Shown: positions 32,904-45,650, counted from the first letter of the stretch. The stretch is 64,000 nucleotides of DNA from Phlyctochytrium arcticum (GCA_025602905.1 JAHLKI010000020.1:310001-374000), one strand, 5' to 3'. A program made the numbers and translations. Notes: generated from the letters alone by a model not told the origin.

Positions 32904-35900
32904 TCAGAGTGCAACTCCCAGCTCCTTTAATCGTTTTTCCAGTTCGTGAACTCTGGCTTTAAGAGCCTTGTTCTGGGATGCAAGTGTCGGCGAGTGTTGA
33001 CCACCGCCGCCTACGGTGGGCGATGCTGTCGGGGATTGCGCGGACCTGGGAGGTTCTGGTAGAGGAGTAGCCGGTGGATAAGACGCTAGGAAGGGGCCGC
33101 GAGCATACTCTGGGATTGAGGTAAAGGATTGACCCATCTGGTCAGAGATGTCTTGGCTGTCCTCCCAGTGGTGGTGTTGATAGGAGTGGCTTGAATCTGC
33201 TTGATCAGCAGGAGGAGTAGGCGGTGAGGAAGCTGGAGATTTGGAGCGCTTGAGAATGGGCACCGGCACGGAGGGCGCTGGTGGGGGGTAATAGCCCAAC
33301 TGGTATTGTTGCGACTGGTGCGAGTAGTGGCTATACCGTGGATGATGATGTTGCAAGAATTGATTATTGTTGTTCATGGTTGGATTATGTAGATAGTTAT
33401 TAAAAGGATGGTGATGATGGTACCCAATCACTTCATCGATCCACTCAACCACTTCAGCCGCACCAGGTCGAGCTCGCGGGTCCGTCCGCATCATGCAAAA
33501 GATCCAGCCGGCCTCAACGGGGTATCGCTCAATGAACCGTTCGGGAATGAGACCGGCGCGAAGAGTAGCCAGAGATCGGGAGCGTTCCATGGCGGTAGAA
33601 AAAGGTTGAAGAAGCTCGTAAAGGATAATACCGAGTGAGTAAATGTCCGAGGCGGGGGTTGGAATGGTATTTCGACCGGCAGCTTTGGAAGGGTGGTGGT
33701 GAATGTTGCGGGGAATCATATGTTGGCGTTGCTCAGGGGAGGCATAGGTCACAGTTCCTACAATCCCGTCTGCATTGCTTGAGGTACTGCCCCTTCGTCT
33801 GCGGGCAGGCTTAGGAGCGGATCGACCATCAGGCCCAGCGTTGGTACTGTTGTCAAAAACGTTTCTATTTCCAAACATGTCATTCATGAGTCCTCCAGCA
33901 CGCCCGTTGTCCGCGGTATCATTCGCGGCATCGCCACCGGCGACCAATCCGAAATCTCCAACTTTCCAAACCCCTTCTGCCTCCTTCCAGTATACGTTTC
34001 GCGGGTTTACATCTCGATGAACACATCCCATGGCATGAATGACCGCCACGCCAAGCACGATATCGCGAAAGATGCGGCGAACTGTTGGGAGATGCACTTG
34101 TGGGGTTTTCTGCACGTTGCGGCGCTGGAGGTAAGACTGTAAAGTTTGATTGCAGAGTTCCATTTGAATGAAAAGAGTTAGCTGGGGATGAGTAAGATCC
34201 TTAGGCTGCGGTGGGTTTAATTGGGGAATTGAAGAAGCGAGGGAGGCCGGAGATGAGCTTGCATTATCGACGGTCGGAGAGGTTGGAGAGGTTGCGCGGG
34301 GAGGTGATAAATCGTCCCAGTCATCATCACGGTGCTCATCGCTATCGTCGCCTTCGTCGTTCATGTCGGCATAGTATGCCTTGTTGGTTACAAAAAAACC
34401 ACCACCACTATTTTCGCTGCTATCGCTGCCACTGCTACTCACAGAGTCATCGTCATCATCGTTGGCACACTCTCGACTAGTCGCGGTATTGACACGGAGA
34501 ACTTTAGGGGATGAGACTTTCGAACAGGGTGATTCCTCCATCTCGTCGTCTTCATCATAACCAAAAACAATTCCTCCAGCAGATTCATCCCATTGTTCTT
34601 TTGGTACACAAGCAGCGGAGAGATCCTCATCCATCAGCTCGTCAACAAATGAAGTTATGCCTTGCTGATGCTGATTAGGACGGTAAAGACGACTCTGATC
34701 CTGGTTATACAGCGCTAACTCTCCACTGCCATTGCTTTGACCATAATGATAACTGTGACTCAGCGACCCCGACTCGCTTTCTTCATCGCTTTCCCCACCC
34801 TCAACCCTTGGCGATAAATCCTCTTCGACCCACGCTGAATAGTACCGAACAATATTGGGATGCGCCAATCGAGCCTGGAATTTGACTTCTCGAAGGATCC
34901 GATCGAGGCGGCCCGCAGCGGTATTTCCTCCCAACCGAATTTTGATTTTCTTGACGGCATATTCGACACCGTCAAGGCGGTTACGAACCTTGTAGACGTG
35001 GCCAAATGCGCCGTGACCGAGGGGTTGTAGCTGGACAAAATCATCGGTGTAGCGAGACGTGCGGGTATCCCAGAGGGGTGGTGAAAGGTCAGTCAAATGG
35101 GGTGGAAGATGTGAGTTAAAAAAAGATGTGGGGCGAGGGGAGGGGTTCGAATTCGGAGGGATTTCGGTAGGTGGAGTCAGTCCAAATGGCATATCATCCA
35201 AACTATTACTCCTATTGGGGGCGTGATTCAAATGACGTGGTTTCTCCTTGGCAGCGCCAGCAGTCAGTGATCCTTGAAAACTAGTATTAGATCCTCCAGG
35301 TAATCTCCCAGGCCCAGATGTACTTCCGGCATTATCCAACCCGGTAGACCCTCCAGTCCTCACCACTTCCATAGCCCGGACTACCAATTCCCGAAACGCC
35401 CGTTTTACTCCCCCCCTTAGAGCATAAACCTCATCTCCGAAATCCTCCGGCTCAATAATTCCCCAACGCTGTAACTGGCCACACAACACGCGAAATAAGT
35501 TTTGGGTGAGCTCGGGAGAACTCTCGTTGGCATATAAAGTGCAGAAATTCTCGAGGAGGGAAACGAGTAACAAACGTGAATGGCGTTGTTGCTGAGGCGT
35601 CTGAGGGCTGTTGGTAATAGTCACGGTTCCTTCGTGCGAATGGGACCTGGTCATGGCCAGGGCTGATTTGCGCTTAGGACCAATGGCGCTGGCGATTCCT
35701 CCCTTTTCGACGAATCTGGTACGATTCAAATGGGGTTGTTTTTGAGCTTGTGGGGATCTCGGAAAGGGAAAGTCGGGTGGGCCCATCAGTGGAGCGGAAA
35801 CTGTCTGGTCGTCTGAAGTGGATTTGATCCCAGTAAACAATGCTTTGAGTGCCGTCTTGCTATTGCTGTTTGTTCGCTGATGATCCAAGCCATTCTGCTC

Positions 35901-36289
35901 CAATCTTTCTTTTCCATACTCCCCGCCATCTAGGAATTGGTTTATATGTTTAGATTTAACCATGTATTTTTGAAAATAACACAAAAATCCTCACCCTCAG
36001 ACCCGCCACCCCTCTCCCCTCCGAAACTAAGTCCAGAACCAGACCCTAAATATCCAGCAAAGTCAGACGGAAATGGACTACGCTTCTCGGCTGCTCGAGT
36101 TGCTTTGTTCGTCGTCGTTCCAGGGATTGAAGATGTTGTGGGTAACGGGTTCGATCTCTGATTTTGTGAAGTAACGGTATATTGTTGCTGAACGCTCGGT
36201 TTCCCAATTTTACGCTGTGAATGTAAATTGCCACCCAGATCCTCTTTTGTGTGCTTGGTATTGGAAGCAGAGGTGCTGGTATTGCGCAT
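32904..36289 (-). CDS. HRI-type eIF2-alpha kinase
   Basis: Stress kinase that phosphorylates eIF2-alpha to reduce translation. Exons 36289-35995 and 35929-32904 give about 1106 aa. The frame is open further upstream to 36346 with no ATG there, so an extra 5' exon is possible. The N-terminal motif LLLVSLLENFCTLYANESSP resembles the HRI N-terminal region. Kinase lobe: LGHGAFGHVYKVRN, YAVKKIKI, NIVRYYSAWVEE, then a 200-residue acidic insert as expected in eIF2 kinases, LFIQMELCNQTLQSYL, HRDVNPRNVYW, VGDFGLV and GTVTYASPEQ. The C-terminal coiled coil (KALKARVHELEKRLKELG) matches the HRI zipper. Odd: the usual Lys of HRDxKP is Asn. GCN2 domains (RWD, HisRS) are absent. Confidence 0.88.
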
Positions 36290-37698
36290 AGCCTGCCGGA
36301 AGGATTGATCGCGGGAGACTGGTCGATGCCAGGATTGCTGATTCAAATCACAACGTCTAAATTCACTCGCTCCCCTTTAGGATAGGGAGGCTACGTACGG
36401 TATGTTCCTTGGGGGAGTGAATATGAGGAATAGTTAGATCCAGATGTTTTTGCGTATATTTCGCTTGATGACACAATTTTCGTTCCGGCAGCTTCGGATT
36501 TGATCTATGATGCGATATATATGTATTATGCCGTTTCTCTATCTATATCACACAAAAAGAGGACTGTTTAGGTCTGGTGCAACTATACAAAATGTCCCAC
36601 ACCAACAATCTCGCACCTTTTGACAAACGTAGGTATATGTGCGCCAAGCAATGCCGTTTGCTGTTTTGACAACGGTAGTTGTGGTGAGTGCTGGACAGAC
36701 AACTGGTCGGGGATCGGTGCAGGGGTTCAAAAGCCACCAAGAACGAAACTTGGCAATGGAAAAGTACGGTAGGAGCGGCAGGGCAAAAAGGAGTTACTCT
36801 CGCCACTTCTCGTAACTATTACGGCTTGTCACTTTGGCGCGGGAACCAACGACGGACAAAATTGACCACTCAGACAGTGACAACGGAATTTTAAAACAAG
36901 CACAGCTTCAGCGTATATACGTGCGGATGTTATGAACTTATGAATAATGAAATAAGGTATAGAGTTGGTCAACTATTCCGGAGCAGGTTGCCCTTATAAA
37001 CTTTAGCTACAAATCCTAAGCATACGACTGAAATTGCAATGCCAAACAGGGACAATATGATGCTTCATGTATACAGTTTGTCGCCAATCCCACCGGCCCA
37101 AACACTACTCGAGTATGCAAAAGCGAATCCGGTCAATACAGCGCCGAGGTCACTTGAGTGAGGCTTTGCTTCAGTGGCCACAAAGGTCACAGGTCACAGA
37201 CCGCACGGAGCTGTGCCGCCGGCCGTCCGACAGGCTGCGCACGCGAGGCTCTTATTCATGACTTGCTTTCGGCACTAAAACCCAGCTTGAAGACCTTGTG
37301 GAGTTCCCAGATGCATTTTGACCAGCTAATACTGCGAAAGGTGTATGTTTGCTACTAGACAAAGCTTTGTATGAGTTTTTTCCAAGTAGATGTTTCTCGA
37401 TCAGGCCGGACCATTACGTCCTTTCTGTCATACATATTGTCAGACAGCCGTGATGCATTGAACCTTCCAATGCATCGCAACTCACTCCGACCGTAGAGAG
37501 TTTTTGTCCTCTTTGTTCTTCCACCCGAGCGTCTGTCGCTTCTCCAGAACGATGATCTCGAACGAATTTACGAAGCCCTGCGCAAAATGCGCAGCCGCGC
37601 TTCATCACGTGTCTCCTGGCTTTCGAACGATTTGATTGAAAGTCTGCGACAATTTGCCGACAAAGACCCCGACACAAATTCAAACCACAAAGTCAAAA
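36290..37698. other. Intergenic between HRI kinase and mL49
   Basis: About 1.4 kb between divergent genes. Apart from presumed promoters I see no gene, tRNA or repeat. The first 57 bases belong to the open frame upstream of the HRI ATG. Confidence 0.4.
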
Positions 37699-38305
37699 AT
37701 GTCTCTACTACAGCGATGTCTCGGGCCTTGCCGTAAAGCTCTCCACCCTTCAGCAGCACATTTTCCACTCATTACACCTCTTTCTCGAAGCCCCTTGTCA
37801 CCACAGGCTGTGCCTCGTCGACACCGAGGTGCACTCCTTGGGCATCGACCAAAGCCTATCGTAGAAAAGACGCAGATTATTGGAGATCCGGCCGCCACCA
37901 CATTTCTTGATGGCGAACCAATGCCTACAAAAGGTATACTAGTGATAAAACTCTGCATTGTCCCCAAAAGCTAACGCCATTTTTCCAGCTGATCTCCCCT
38001 ACGAAGTGAAACGAACATCGGGCGCTCAGTGGTTACCAGTATATCGAGAGATCAAGGTGGGAGGGACACAAGTATGGACCAAGATTCGAAGGATCAATGG
38101 AAGTGTTGAGGTCAGTTTGTCATCCAATCTCATCAGTAGTCTTCAAGGTTTTAACTTTTAGGATTTCCCACAGCGTTTGGCCAAAGATCTGGAATGGTTT
38201 ATACCAGCGGATAAGATTACCATCAAGCCTGTAGAGAAGCATGTGATTCTGAGAGGAGACTACCTGTACGGAGTTCGAGACTTCTTGACCGCACGAGGTT
38301 TCTGA
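37699..38305 (+). CDS. Mitochondrial ribosomal protein mL49 (Img2)
   Basis: Large-subunit mitoribosomal protein. Exons 37699-37933, 37989-38110 and 38162-38305 give 166 aa. An Arg/Ser/Leu-rich targeting sequence (MSLLQRCLGPCRKALHPSA) is followed by the compact mL49 domain: LPYEVKRTSGAQWLPVYREI, GGTQVWTKIRRINGSVE, and the closing KHVILRGDYLYGVRDFL with ARGF at the end. Length and the C-terminal RGF ending agree with the family. Confidence 0.9.
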
Positions 38306-38575
38306 TAGGCTACCTCGAATACTCAACATCCTCTCACACATCACATAATTACTGCCTATTTCATGTTTACCATTCTGTATTTATATCCCACGCAATACTC
38401 TGAAAGTTTCAAAAGATGGTCTGGCCTATTCTATACCGTATCCTCGCACTTGCTGAAGCCGGAAGGGACGAGTTTGCCAAATCTTTCAATTTGCGCCAAA
38501 CGTAACCCTAGCCCTTTGACTTCACTCCCACTCCGCTCCTTTGCAGGCTTGACAGAGTTTGTCAAAGATAACTCA

Positions 38576-39489
38576 ATGTCAACCAAAAAAGGACTATACG
38601 AAACCTCTGCTGGAGACACCAACTTTCGGAGAAAATGGGACAAGGCAGAATATGAGCAGCGGGCAAAAGATCGGGAGCGGGGCGTTCTCGATCTCGACAA
38701 AGAGGAAGATCGCAAACGAAAAAGTGGGTAACATTTTTCAAGCTTTCTGTAAACCACACTGACCAAACCCTTTCACTTCAGTTCGAAAGAAGGTTCAGAC
38801 TAATGTGAATCCAGACGACGATGACCCTCTTCCCGCCAAAGAGCTATTGAAGGCTCGAGACGCACCTGTAGATCTCACCTCTCATTTAAACAAAACCCAA
38901 GTCGTCAACACGGGTCTGTCGGGGAAGCAGCCCGGATACTTTTGTGAGATTTGTGACTGTGTCCTCAAGGACAATGTCAATTACCTGGATCACATGAATG
39001 GGCGAAAGCGTATGTAGCCTCCACATCTATCACATTGACATTGGGGCGAGATTTAACTGTTGTTTCCCCGGCTTTAGATCAGCAGAATATGGGGATGTCC
39101 ATGATGGTAGAGCGGAGTACGGCTGATCAAGTACGGGCCCGACTCGAGGCTTTGAAAAATAAAAAGGAAGAGCCAGTGCTAGGTACAAAAGACAGCCCGT
39201 ACCCATCACGCTAAGGAGATGCTAAATCGACTTCTAGACTTTGATGCCCGGATAGAAAAGGCTCAGCTGGAAGAGGAAGAGGAAAAGCGACGGAAGCGCA
39301 AAGAAAGGAAAGAGAAGAAGGAGAGGAAGAAGCGAAAGACTGAGGACGTGGAAGTCCGGGATATTCCATTGGACGGGGAGATTGATGTCGCGAATTTGAT
39401 GGGATTTGGGTATGTTCTGGTTCACTTATATTCCTACCATAATGACGCTGAATGCTTTTGATAGGGGTTTTGGATCGTCCGAAAAGTAG
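38576..39489 (+). CDS. snu23: Snu23/ZMAT2, U4/U6.U5 tri-snRNP zinc-finger protein
   Basis: Component of the pre-catalytic spliceosome. Exons 38576-38723, 38782-39009, 39078-39182, 39238-39409 and 39465-39489 give 225 aa. Visible: the N-terminal FRRKWDKAEYEQRAKDRE, a U1-type C2H2 zinc finger (YFCEICDCVLKDNVNYLDH then NGRKRH), the helix QNMGMSMMVERSTADQVRAR, LDFDARIEKA, a highly basic KRRKRKERKEKKER block, and the diagnostic C-terminus MGFGGFGSSEK. The last exon is only 25 bases long; the family C-terminus confirms it. Confidence 0.94.
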
Positions 39490-40518
39490 TGACTTGTGGA
39501 TATGACAAACCTCAATCGTTTATTGCTCCGTAGAATTATTCCGGAGCTCGCTCCAAACTTTTAATTTATTTTTGTACATACGAAGGTCCCAGTGTCTCCA
39601 ATCTCAACCAAGGGGCACCTATTGCTCCCGAGTAATCATACTCGACGACTTCATACCAAACCGGCCAAACCCGCACTGCTCATCAATCCGGACGTCGTCT
39701 GCCAAACAGAAATGACGGTATAGTTTATCTAGTAGCCTCTCAGGATGCAGCTCAAGTAGTCTGGATCCATCAACTTTGTACCCATCATAGCGGCAGTCGA
39801 TGTCCTTTGTAAAAGTCATTGGTGTGAGGGTATGATGCATCAACAAGTGGACGAGATCCATTCAGTCGGAATAACCACCGCGTATTCTCTGAGAACCCAC
39901 ATGCATATACATCTCATTGCTTGCTTGACCGATTCAGCTTTGACCTCCCACATCAGCAGTACAGCATCTGCCGGACGAGCCAAAGAGAACCGTTCTCTTC
40001 ACCAAAGAAAATGCCTCACAACAGATTTTCATCCTTAAATATTATAAATCACAAGCAAGTTCATCCCACGCGAATGGAATGCGCGCAACCAAGAGCGATG
40101 CTTTAAAACCGAGTCAGACGGGGCCGGCTGTCCTTCCTACTGGGTTGGAATATCCCAGAGGAGCAAATCTTCAACGAGCGACGAGCGGCCATACGAAACG
40201 GCACACTCAGTCGCTCCACTTCGTGCTGGACGGCGGCCCTACGTCTCATCCTCCCCGGTGATATGTGCGACTTTGTTAGAAAACAAAGCGAGGTACGACT
40301 GACTCCACATATGATCCTGAAGAGTTGGTCGATATCGAAAAAGGGAGGGGGGCCGGGAGCTTCGCGCTTTTATACTCCTCTGCGCGCCACCCGCGCCACG
40401 GCAAAAAAAATCATTCAATTGACTCTGTAGGGTATCATTACTGAAATACCCAGCCACTGACTGGTTGTCGAGAACATTGTGAGACAGATGGCGACGGCAT
40501 CTCCAAGCAGAGATTGAC
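39490..40518. other. Intergenic, snu23 to GH5 gene
   Basis: About 1 kb. On the minus strand 39619-39861 is open and ends GFGRFGMKSSSMITREQ. It could be the last exon of a gene, but no upstream exon or family could be found, so it is not called. The right part is the GH5 promoter. Confidence 0.35.
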
Positions 40519-42183
40519 ATGTCTCTCAACGGACGGATAGTTCGGGTGGATACCAATACTTCTCAGCTTCTCGACCACCACGGGCGGACTCGTCTATTTC
40601 GTGGCGTCAACGTCGTATACAAACGCCCGCCGTGGCACCCCCCTACCGCTGAATTCGATGCGATAACCTCGTTTGCTGATGAGGATGCCCGCTTGCTCGC
40701 CAGCTTGAACCTCAATTGCATTCGTCTCGGGGTCCACTGGGCTGGCGTGGAGCCAGAACGCGGGCAATACTCTCCAAGCTACATTGAAGCCATCCGAAAA
40801 ATTGTCCAGATATGTGCTCGACATGGTATCTACGTCCTTTTGGAATTCCATCAAGATGTTTTGGCACGGCAATTTTTGGGTCATGGCGTGCCAGACTGGT
40901 TCGTGAATCAGAGTTGGTTCGATACCTGGTGGAGGCGTTGGATGAGATTTCCGGTCCCAAATCGTTTGCGACCGGCACGCACTGATAAAACCGGTATGCC
41001 TCTCGAAGAAGACTCTAGGGGCTTGACATGGTATCTCTGTGAGTGCGGAAATGATGTCCTGTCATGTCAGACGTCCGAGTTGACTCCTTGTCCAGTATAC
41101 TTTACATTTGCGGTGGCGGATGCATTCGGAAAACGTTTGTTCATTGAATTTCGAATGGACGTTTGAAGATTTCAACTCACCGTCCATCTTCCAACCACTA
41201 GTCTATGCAAATCATGACGGTCTGTTGGATTCATTCGCCAGCTACTGGCGGCATGTTGTCGAACAATTTAAGGACGAGCCAAATATCCTCGGCTATGAAA
41301 TTATGAATGAGCCATGGTAAGTGGGTGACATGCCAACAGCTGCTCGGCTCTGCGTCCAACATTACTAAAGATGAAAGATACGAAAAAAAGGCCCGGAAAT
41401 CATTGGAAAACCCCCCTTCTCCTGCTGCCCGGGTACGCCAGTGGCACGACTTTGCATACAATGCACACGGTCGTTGCCGCTGCTATACGTCAAGCAGATC
41501 CCGATGCCCTTATATACTTTGAAGGAGCGACCTGGGACATCACGTCTCACGCACCTCATGTACCGGGAGGCCCCGCTTATGCCGACCGGACCGTCCACAG
41601 CTATCACTACTACCAACCCCCTCAGCGCAGCACCCTCGATACTTACCTCGGCAACCGGATCAAGGATGCAAAGCGCTTCGGTGGATGCGGTCTCTTTATG
41701 ACAGAGTGGGAAATGTGGTACGGCGATGGGAGTGAAGCTCGTGCAGAAAAACTCTTTGAAACAGTCGAGGCCGCTGATCGACACTTGCAAAATTGGGCTG
41801 GTTGGGCCTACAAGTCATTTGCACAGGGCGCAAACAGCACTGATGGAAGTATTTTTGATGACACGACTGGGAAGAAACGGCGAGTGTATGAGCTGCTTTG
41901 GAGCCGCGCCTATGCCAAGGCTGTAGCAGGACAAATCGTGGCCATGTCTTTTGAGCGAGAATCCGGCAAGTTTTCACTTTCTTATGATTTGGATCCGGAG
42001 GTGTCTGAACCTACCGAAATTGGGCTTGTACAAGAGATATGGTACCCAAAGGGTGTTCACGTCGAGATTGAACCGTCAGAGACATGTAGCTGGACTATGC
42101 CGGACCCAAACCGTATTCTTATTCGGGCTGGGGCACTCGCTTCAAGAGGAACACGTATACATGTTAAAGTTACTCCTAGATAG
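40519..42183 (+). CDS. Endoglycoceramidase-like glycoside hydrolase family 5
   Basis: Enzyme related to endoglycoceramidases and the fungal EGCrP glucosylceramidase/steryl-glucosidase group, cleaving glycosphingolipids or sterylglucosides. Exons 40519-41038, 41096-41134, 41202-41316 and 41391-42183 give 488 aa. Visible: FRGVNVVYKRPPW, CIRLGVHWAGVEP, YVLLEFHQDVLAR, GVPDWF, FAVADAFGKLYANHDGLLD, the acid/base motif ILGYEIMNEPW, HSYHYYQPP, and the nucleophile motif LFMTEWEMWYG. The second exon is only 39 bases; including it restores the DAFGKLYANHDG block. No signal peptide, which fits the intracellular EGCrP enzymes. A C-terminal beta domain closes the protein. Confidence 0.88.
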
Positions 42184-42383
42184 TATGAAATAAATTTGAA
42201 TTGTACATATCTTGTCGTGTACCGCTCTCATGCGAGGTTTTGGAGGAAGTGCAGATACAAGTGCGCATTTGTTGAGGCGTGTCAGCCCATGGTAGTGCCA
42301 GTAATGCAGAATAAATTAAAAAAATAAAAAGGAACAATAACATAAGAAAGATACAGGGAACCATCTACATACTCTACAATACC

Positions 42384-45300
42384 CTATCTTGGTTGAACGA
42401 CCACAACCCCATTGTGCGAGTCCAAGCGCTCTACAACAACCTTTAGCATTTCCCCAGGTTTTGGTGTCCGATTTTTATCAAGAACAAGGCGAGCAGCAAC
42501 ACCTCCAATCTCAGGGAGCACGCAGCGCACATTACTTCGCCCCGAGTCAACCGAAACAATGTAAGCATCATAAACGATCCGGTCGGCGGCATCCGCGCTG
42601 GGCGCACGAGCATCGCGGCGATCGTCAATGTCGCTTCTGAATGGCGCAAGAGGGATGTAAGAGTCGATAGGCTGTATCGTTCCCAGGGTACGGGCGAGTA
42701 CTTCTCGACTGCGCAACCACTCCACGGTCCAGAACCGCGATGCCCTATTCGAGAATGCGCTGACGCGTCGCTCGCTATCTAGCATACGAAGTCCAAGCTG
42801 GTGAACGGCAGCTGCATCAAAAGGTATCGTGCTTCCTAGAAGGTGGGCTTTCATGTTCCAGTGCATCACCATATCCTTGTACCGACGCAGAGGGCTCGTG
42901 ACCTTGCAGTAGCTCCCCAATTCACTGTTGCTGTTACTAGTAGCAGGGATACCCATATTGAAATGCTCGATAGGCTTTGAGTCGACAACAGCACTTGGCA
43001 TGAAAGGGATGAGAGTTCGCGACGCCAAGAAGGGGATAACGCCGGACACGGGGTCACGCTGTTGAAGTGCTGTCTCCAACACATTGGACGCAAGTGCGCT
43101 AGGAACGCCCTGGGAGGCGGCGTATGCCACCAAATTTTGCTGACCGCGGTAAATGGCTGGGACTTTACGATCGGTACACCATTGCGCAGCAACCCGACCA
43201 GCGAGTATCATGCATTCGGCGACCATGGTGTGACTCGGGCTGAGATTGCCGCTCTTGTCGGCTTTCAGCTTCACTTGAGGGAAAGTGTCGTCCGAGGGGA
43301 GATATGGCTGGGTTGGTCGAAGGGGTGTGAATGGAACAGACTTGGACAAGGAAATGTGATGATCGGCTTGGTCAGTTGAATAACCGCCATTTCTTATCCG
43401 ACCCTGAGTGACACCGAGCATGACCGTTTGTAATTCCCGAAGGTTCTGAATGTCAGAACTATCCAGTCCTGGGGCAGTCTCTCCTTGAACACCTGGTTTG
43501 ATGTCTTTGATGGCATTAGCAGTCCAAGGGGAGAGCGTTTGTCGATCGCTGTTGACTCCGTAAATGCTACCCCAATCCAAGATGGTATCAACATCCTCAT
43601 AATGCACCAACCGAATATTGCGAATTACGCTTGGCCGAGCGGTGAAGTCTCCGATTCTACCTGCTTCGTCGACGCGAGCACTAAATGACATGGCAAACTG
43701 TGATTTTCCCAGATTGAAGCGTTCATTACTCAAGACACCGGGCATCATGGGGTAGTAGCGTTCCGGGATGTAGGCAGAGTTCCCACGAACTTGTGCAGTC
43801 AATGACAAGGGATGAGATGGAGGAATGTAAGCGGTGGGGTCGGCAATATGCACATGGACCCAAGTTCCCTGGTCTGTGACTTCAATTGACATGCCGTCAT
43901 CCAACTCGTGTGCGGTAGGATCGTCAATAACATAAACTGGAAGTGATTTAAAATCATGCCGAATACTGGCGCAGGGATCTGAGGCATAAAACGCCAACTC
44001 TTCCGTTGTTGATGGGGAAATGATCATCGCTTTAATCTGAGCCAGCAGATCTTGCGAAATAGGAGTCCCATTCGTTGACAGTATTTGACTAATTCCGTCG
44101 CCAACGGCATTGGATTTGTCAATGGGGAAAGGCGCGGTCGCCAGTAGGTCCTGTCCCATCACCTCACCCAAGTCGGCGACAGCCTGAGCCCAATCTGTAA
44201 TGCCGTGACCCTCGAGGTGCTCCAAAGCGCCCTTTTTGCCATCGTGGTGCACTGCCAGGTTTTCCCATTTGGTCCATATCCCAATTTCTTTCAGAAAGCG
44301 TATAACGTCTTTAGATGTCGGTCTCTCACTGTACAGTGGATGCAGAGCCCTCAAAATGCCAGTCATAACAATGGGTTTGTAAGGGCCGGAAAAATTACCG
44401 TCGTCCAGCGCTGCCTCCTTGATCGCATCAATAAAGTGATAGTCGCTATCTGAGAACGTAACTTCCGGAGGTGAGCTATGTGCCGTATCCTTCCCGCTAC
44501 TGGCTCGGCTCCACTCCACCAAACTTCTAGCCTTGGTCAAAAAACTGCGCAGCTCGGTGGACCGATCCTTGTTGTCCTTGCCTTTGCCGGTAGCTTGGAC
44601 GCGCTCACCCCGAACCTGTTCCAGTAGCCAATCGATTCGTTTGATCTCTTCTTCCGACCGAAGCAAAAATTCCTGATCTGATCGAACTGTATGTACTTTT
44701 CGGACTTTGTACTGCTTCCCTGCCCGCGCCAGAAACGTGTATGATGCGTAGAGTTCTGCAAATGTCGGTTTGACAACTGCTCCCGATGGCAAAGATTCTG
44801 GGTAGAAAGCATATTGCGCAAATTCCTCGACCGTCACGGAACTTTGCTGCTTGTCTTTCGTAAAGTACTGCCAAGCCGACCCCATCCGCTCACTTGCCTC
44901 GTAGGCATAGCGAGAGCATGCCTCCCCGAATGCGTTGATACGAATAATCACATGCTTGGGAATCTGGGCAATGCTTAGCAAAGATTCAGTGTTTGGTGAC
45001 ATCCCGCCTGATACAGCGACTGCAGGTTCTGGAGCTTTTTGGATCATGGGAAGGTAGGCCCACCTTGGGGCTTGGAATGTCACTGCCGACCCCGAATGGA
45101 TTAGCGTGTGGCCATTTGACATAAGAGTAAGGTAATCTGTAACACCCGTCACCATATCAGGGGTTTGAATGATGATTCCAGAGTAGCTGCGGCCGCTACG
45201 TCTAACTTCCACCAGATCTCCAACCGCAATTTCCGGCGTCGTTGACCGGGTTTTAGCCTTTCCACCCGCCGCTTCAGCAGGTACATTTACTGCCTTGTCT

Positions 45301-45650
45301 TCCCGAATCGCATTTGCTTGAACATTCAATGCCTCCCTCTCGATTGAAGTTGTTTGTAGGTATCGACTTGCTTGAAAGAGTTTTGAGCCAGTTGCTCGTC
45401 CACCCCTGCAACCTTGAACAAGTCCATTGCCAGAAACGGCATTGATGCAAATAGGATGTTGTCGGGCCTTCACCACTGTCCTTCGAAGCATATTCCCACT
45501 TGGTTGCATATGTGCAGTCGGATATATGCAAGGAGCAATTCGCTGGCAATTCGAGGCATGAAATTTACAAACTTCCGAAGTTCGACAATCGCGCGCGAAG
45601 TTGATTGGCATGGTAACAAAAATGAACTCTGACGTTTCAAAATCCGACAT
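42384..45650 (-). CDS. DSS1: Mitochondrial 3'-5' exoribonuclease DSS1 (RNase II family)
   Basis: Catalytic subunit of the mitochondrial RNA degradosome. One exon, 1088 aa; a second in-frame ATG at 45611 is an alternative start. The N-terminus is basic (MLRRTVVKARQHPICINAV) as for mitochondrial import. An S1/SH3-like part (residues 145-205) and helical region precede the RNB domain, whose metal site is YVIDDPTAHELDDGMSIE (near residue 585). AYIPERYYPMMPGVLSNERF, TDRKVPAIYRGQQN and YCKVTSPLRRYKDMVMHW follow, the last being the RNase II signature. A short OB-like C-terminus ends the protein. It diverges from stomatin-like protein 2. Confidence 0.92.
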   Translation of the reverse strand: MSDFETSEFIFVTMPINFARDCRTSEVCKFHASNCQRIAPCIYPTAHMQPSGNMLRRTVVKARQHPICINAVSGNGLVQGCRGGRATGSKLFQASRYLQTTSIEREALNVQANAIREDKAVNVPAEAAGGKAKTRSTTPEIAVGDLVEVRRSGRSYSGIIIQTPDMVTGVTDYLTLMSNGHTLIHSGSAVTFQAPRWAYLPMIQKAPEPAVAVSGGMSPNTESLLSIAQIPKHVIIRINAFGEACSRYAYEASERMGSAWQYFTKDKQQSSVTVEEFAQYAFYPESLPSGAVVKPTFAELYASYTFLARAGKQYKVRKVHTVRSDQEFLLRSEEEIKRIDWLLEQVRGERVQATGKGKDNKDRSTELRSFLTKARSLVEWSRASSGKDTAHSSPPEVTFSDSDYHFIDAIKEAALDDGNFSGPYKPIVMTGILRALHPLYSERPTSKDVIRFLKEIGIWTKWENLAVHHDGKKGALEHLEGHGITDWAQAVADLGEVMGQDLLATAPFPIDKSNAVGDGISQILSTNGTPISQDLLAQIKAMIISPSTTEELAFYASDPCASIRHDFKSLPVYVIDDPTAHELDDGMSIEVTDQGTWVHVHIADPTAYIPPSHPLSLTAQVRGNSAYIPERYYPMMPGVLSNERFNLGKSQFAMSFSARVDEAGRIGDFTARPSVIRNIRLVHYEDVDTILDWGSIYGVNSDRQTLSPWTANAIKDIKPGVQGETAPGLDSSDIQNLRELQTVMLGVTQGRIRNGGYSTDQADHHISLSKSVPFTPLRPTQPYLPSDDTFPQVKLKADKSGNLSPSHTMVAECMILAGRVAAQWCTDRKVPAIYRGQQNLVAYAASQGVPSALASNVLETALQQRDPVSGVIPFLASRTLIPFMPSAVVDSKPIEHFNMGIPATSNSNSELGSYCKVTSPLRRYKDMVMHWNMKAHLLGSTIPFDAAAVHQLGLRMLDSERRVSAFSNRASRFWTVEWLRSREVLARTLGTIQPIDSYIPLAPFRSDIDDRRDARAPSADAADRIVYDAYIVSVDSGRSNVRCVLPEIGGVAARLVLDKNRTPKPGEMLKVVVERLDSHNGVVVVQPR

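Noticed and set aside
39619..39861. Minus-strand frame ending ITREQ as a gene
   Set aside because: Could be a last exon, but no upstream exon or homologous family could be identified.
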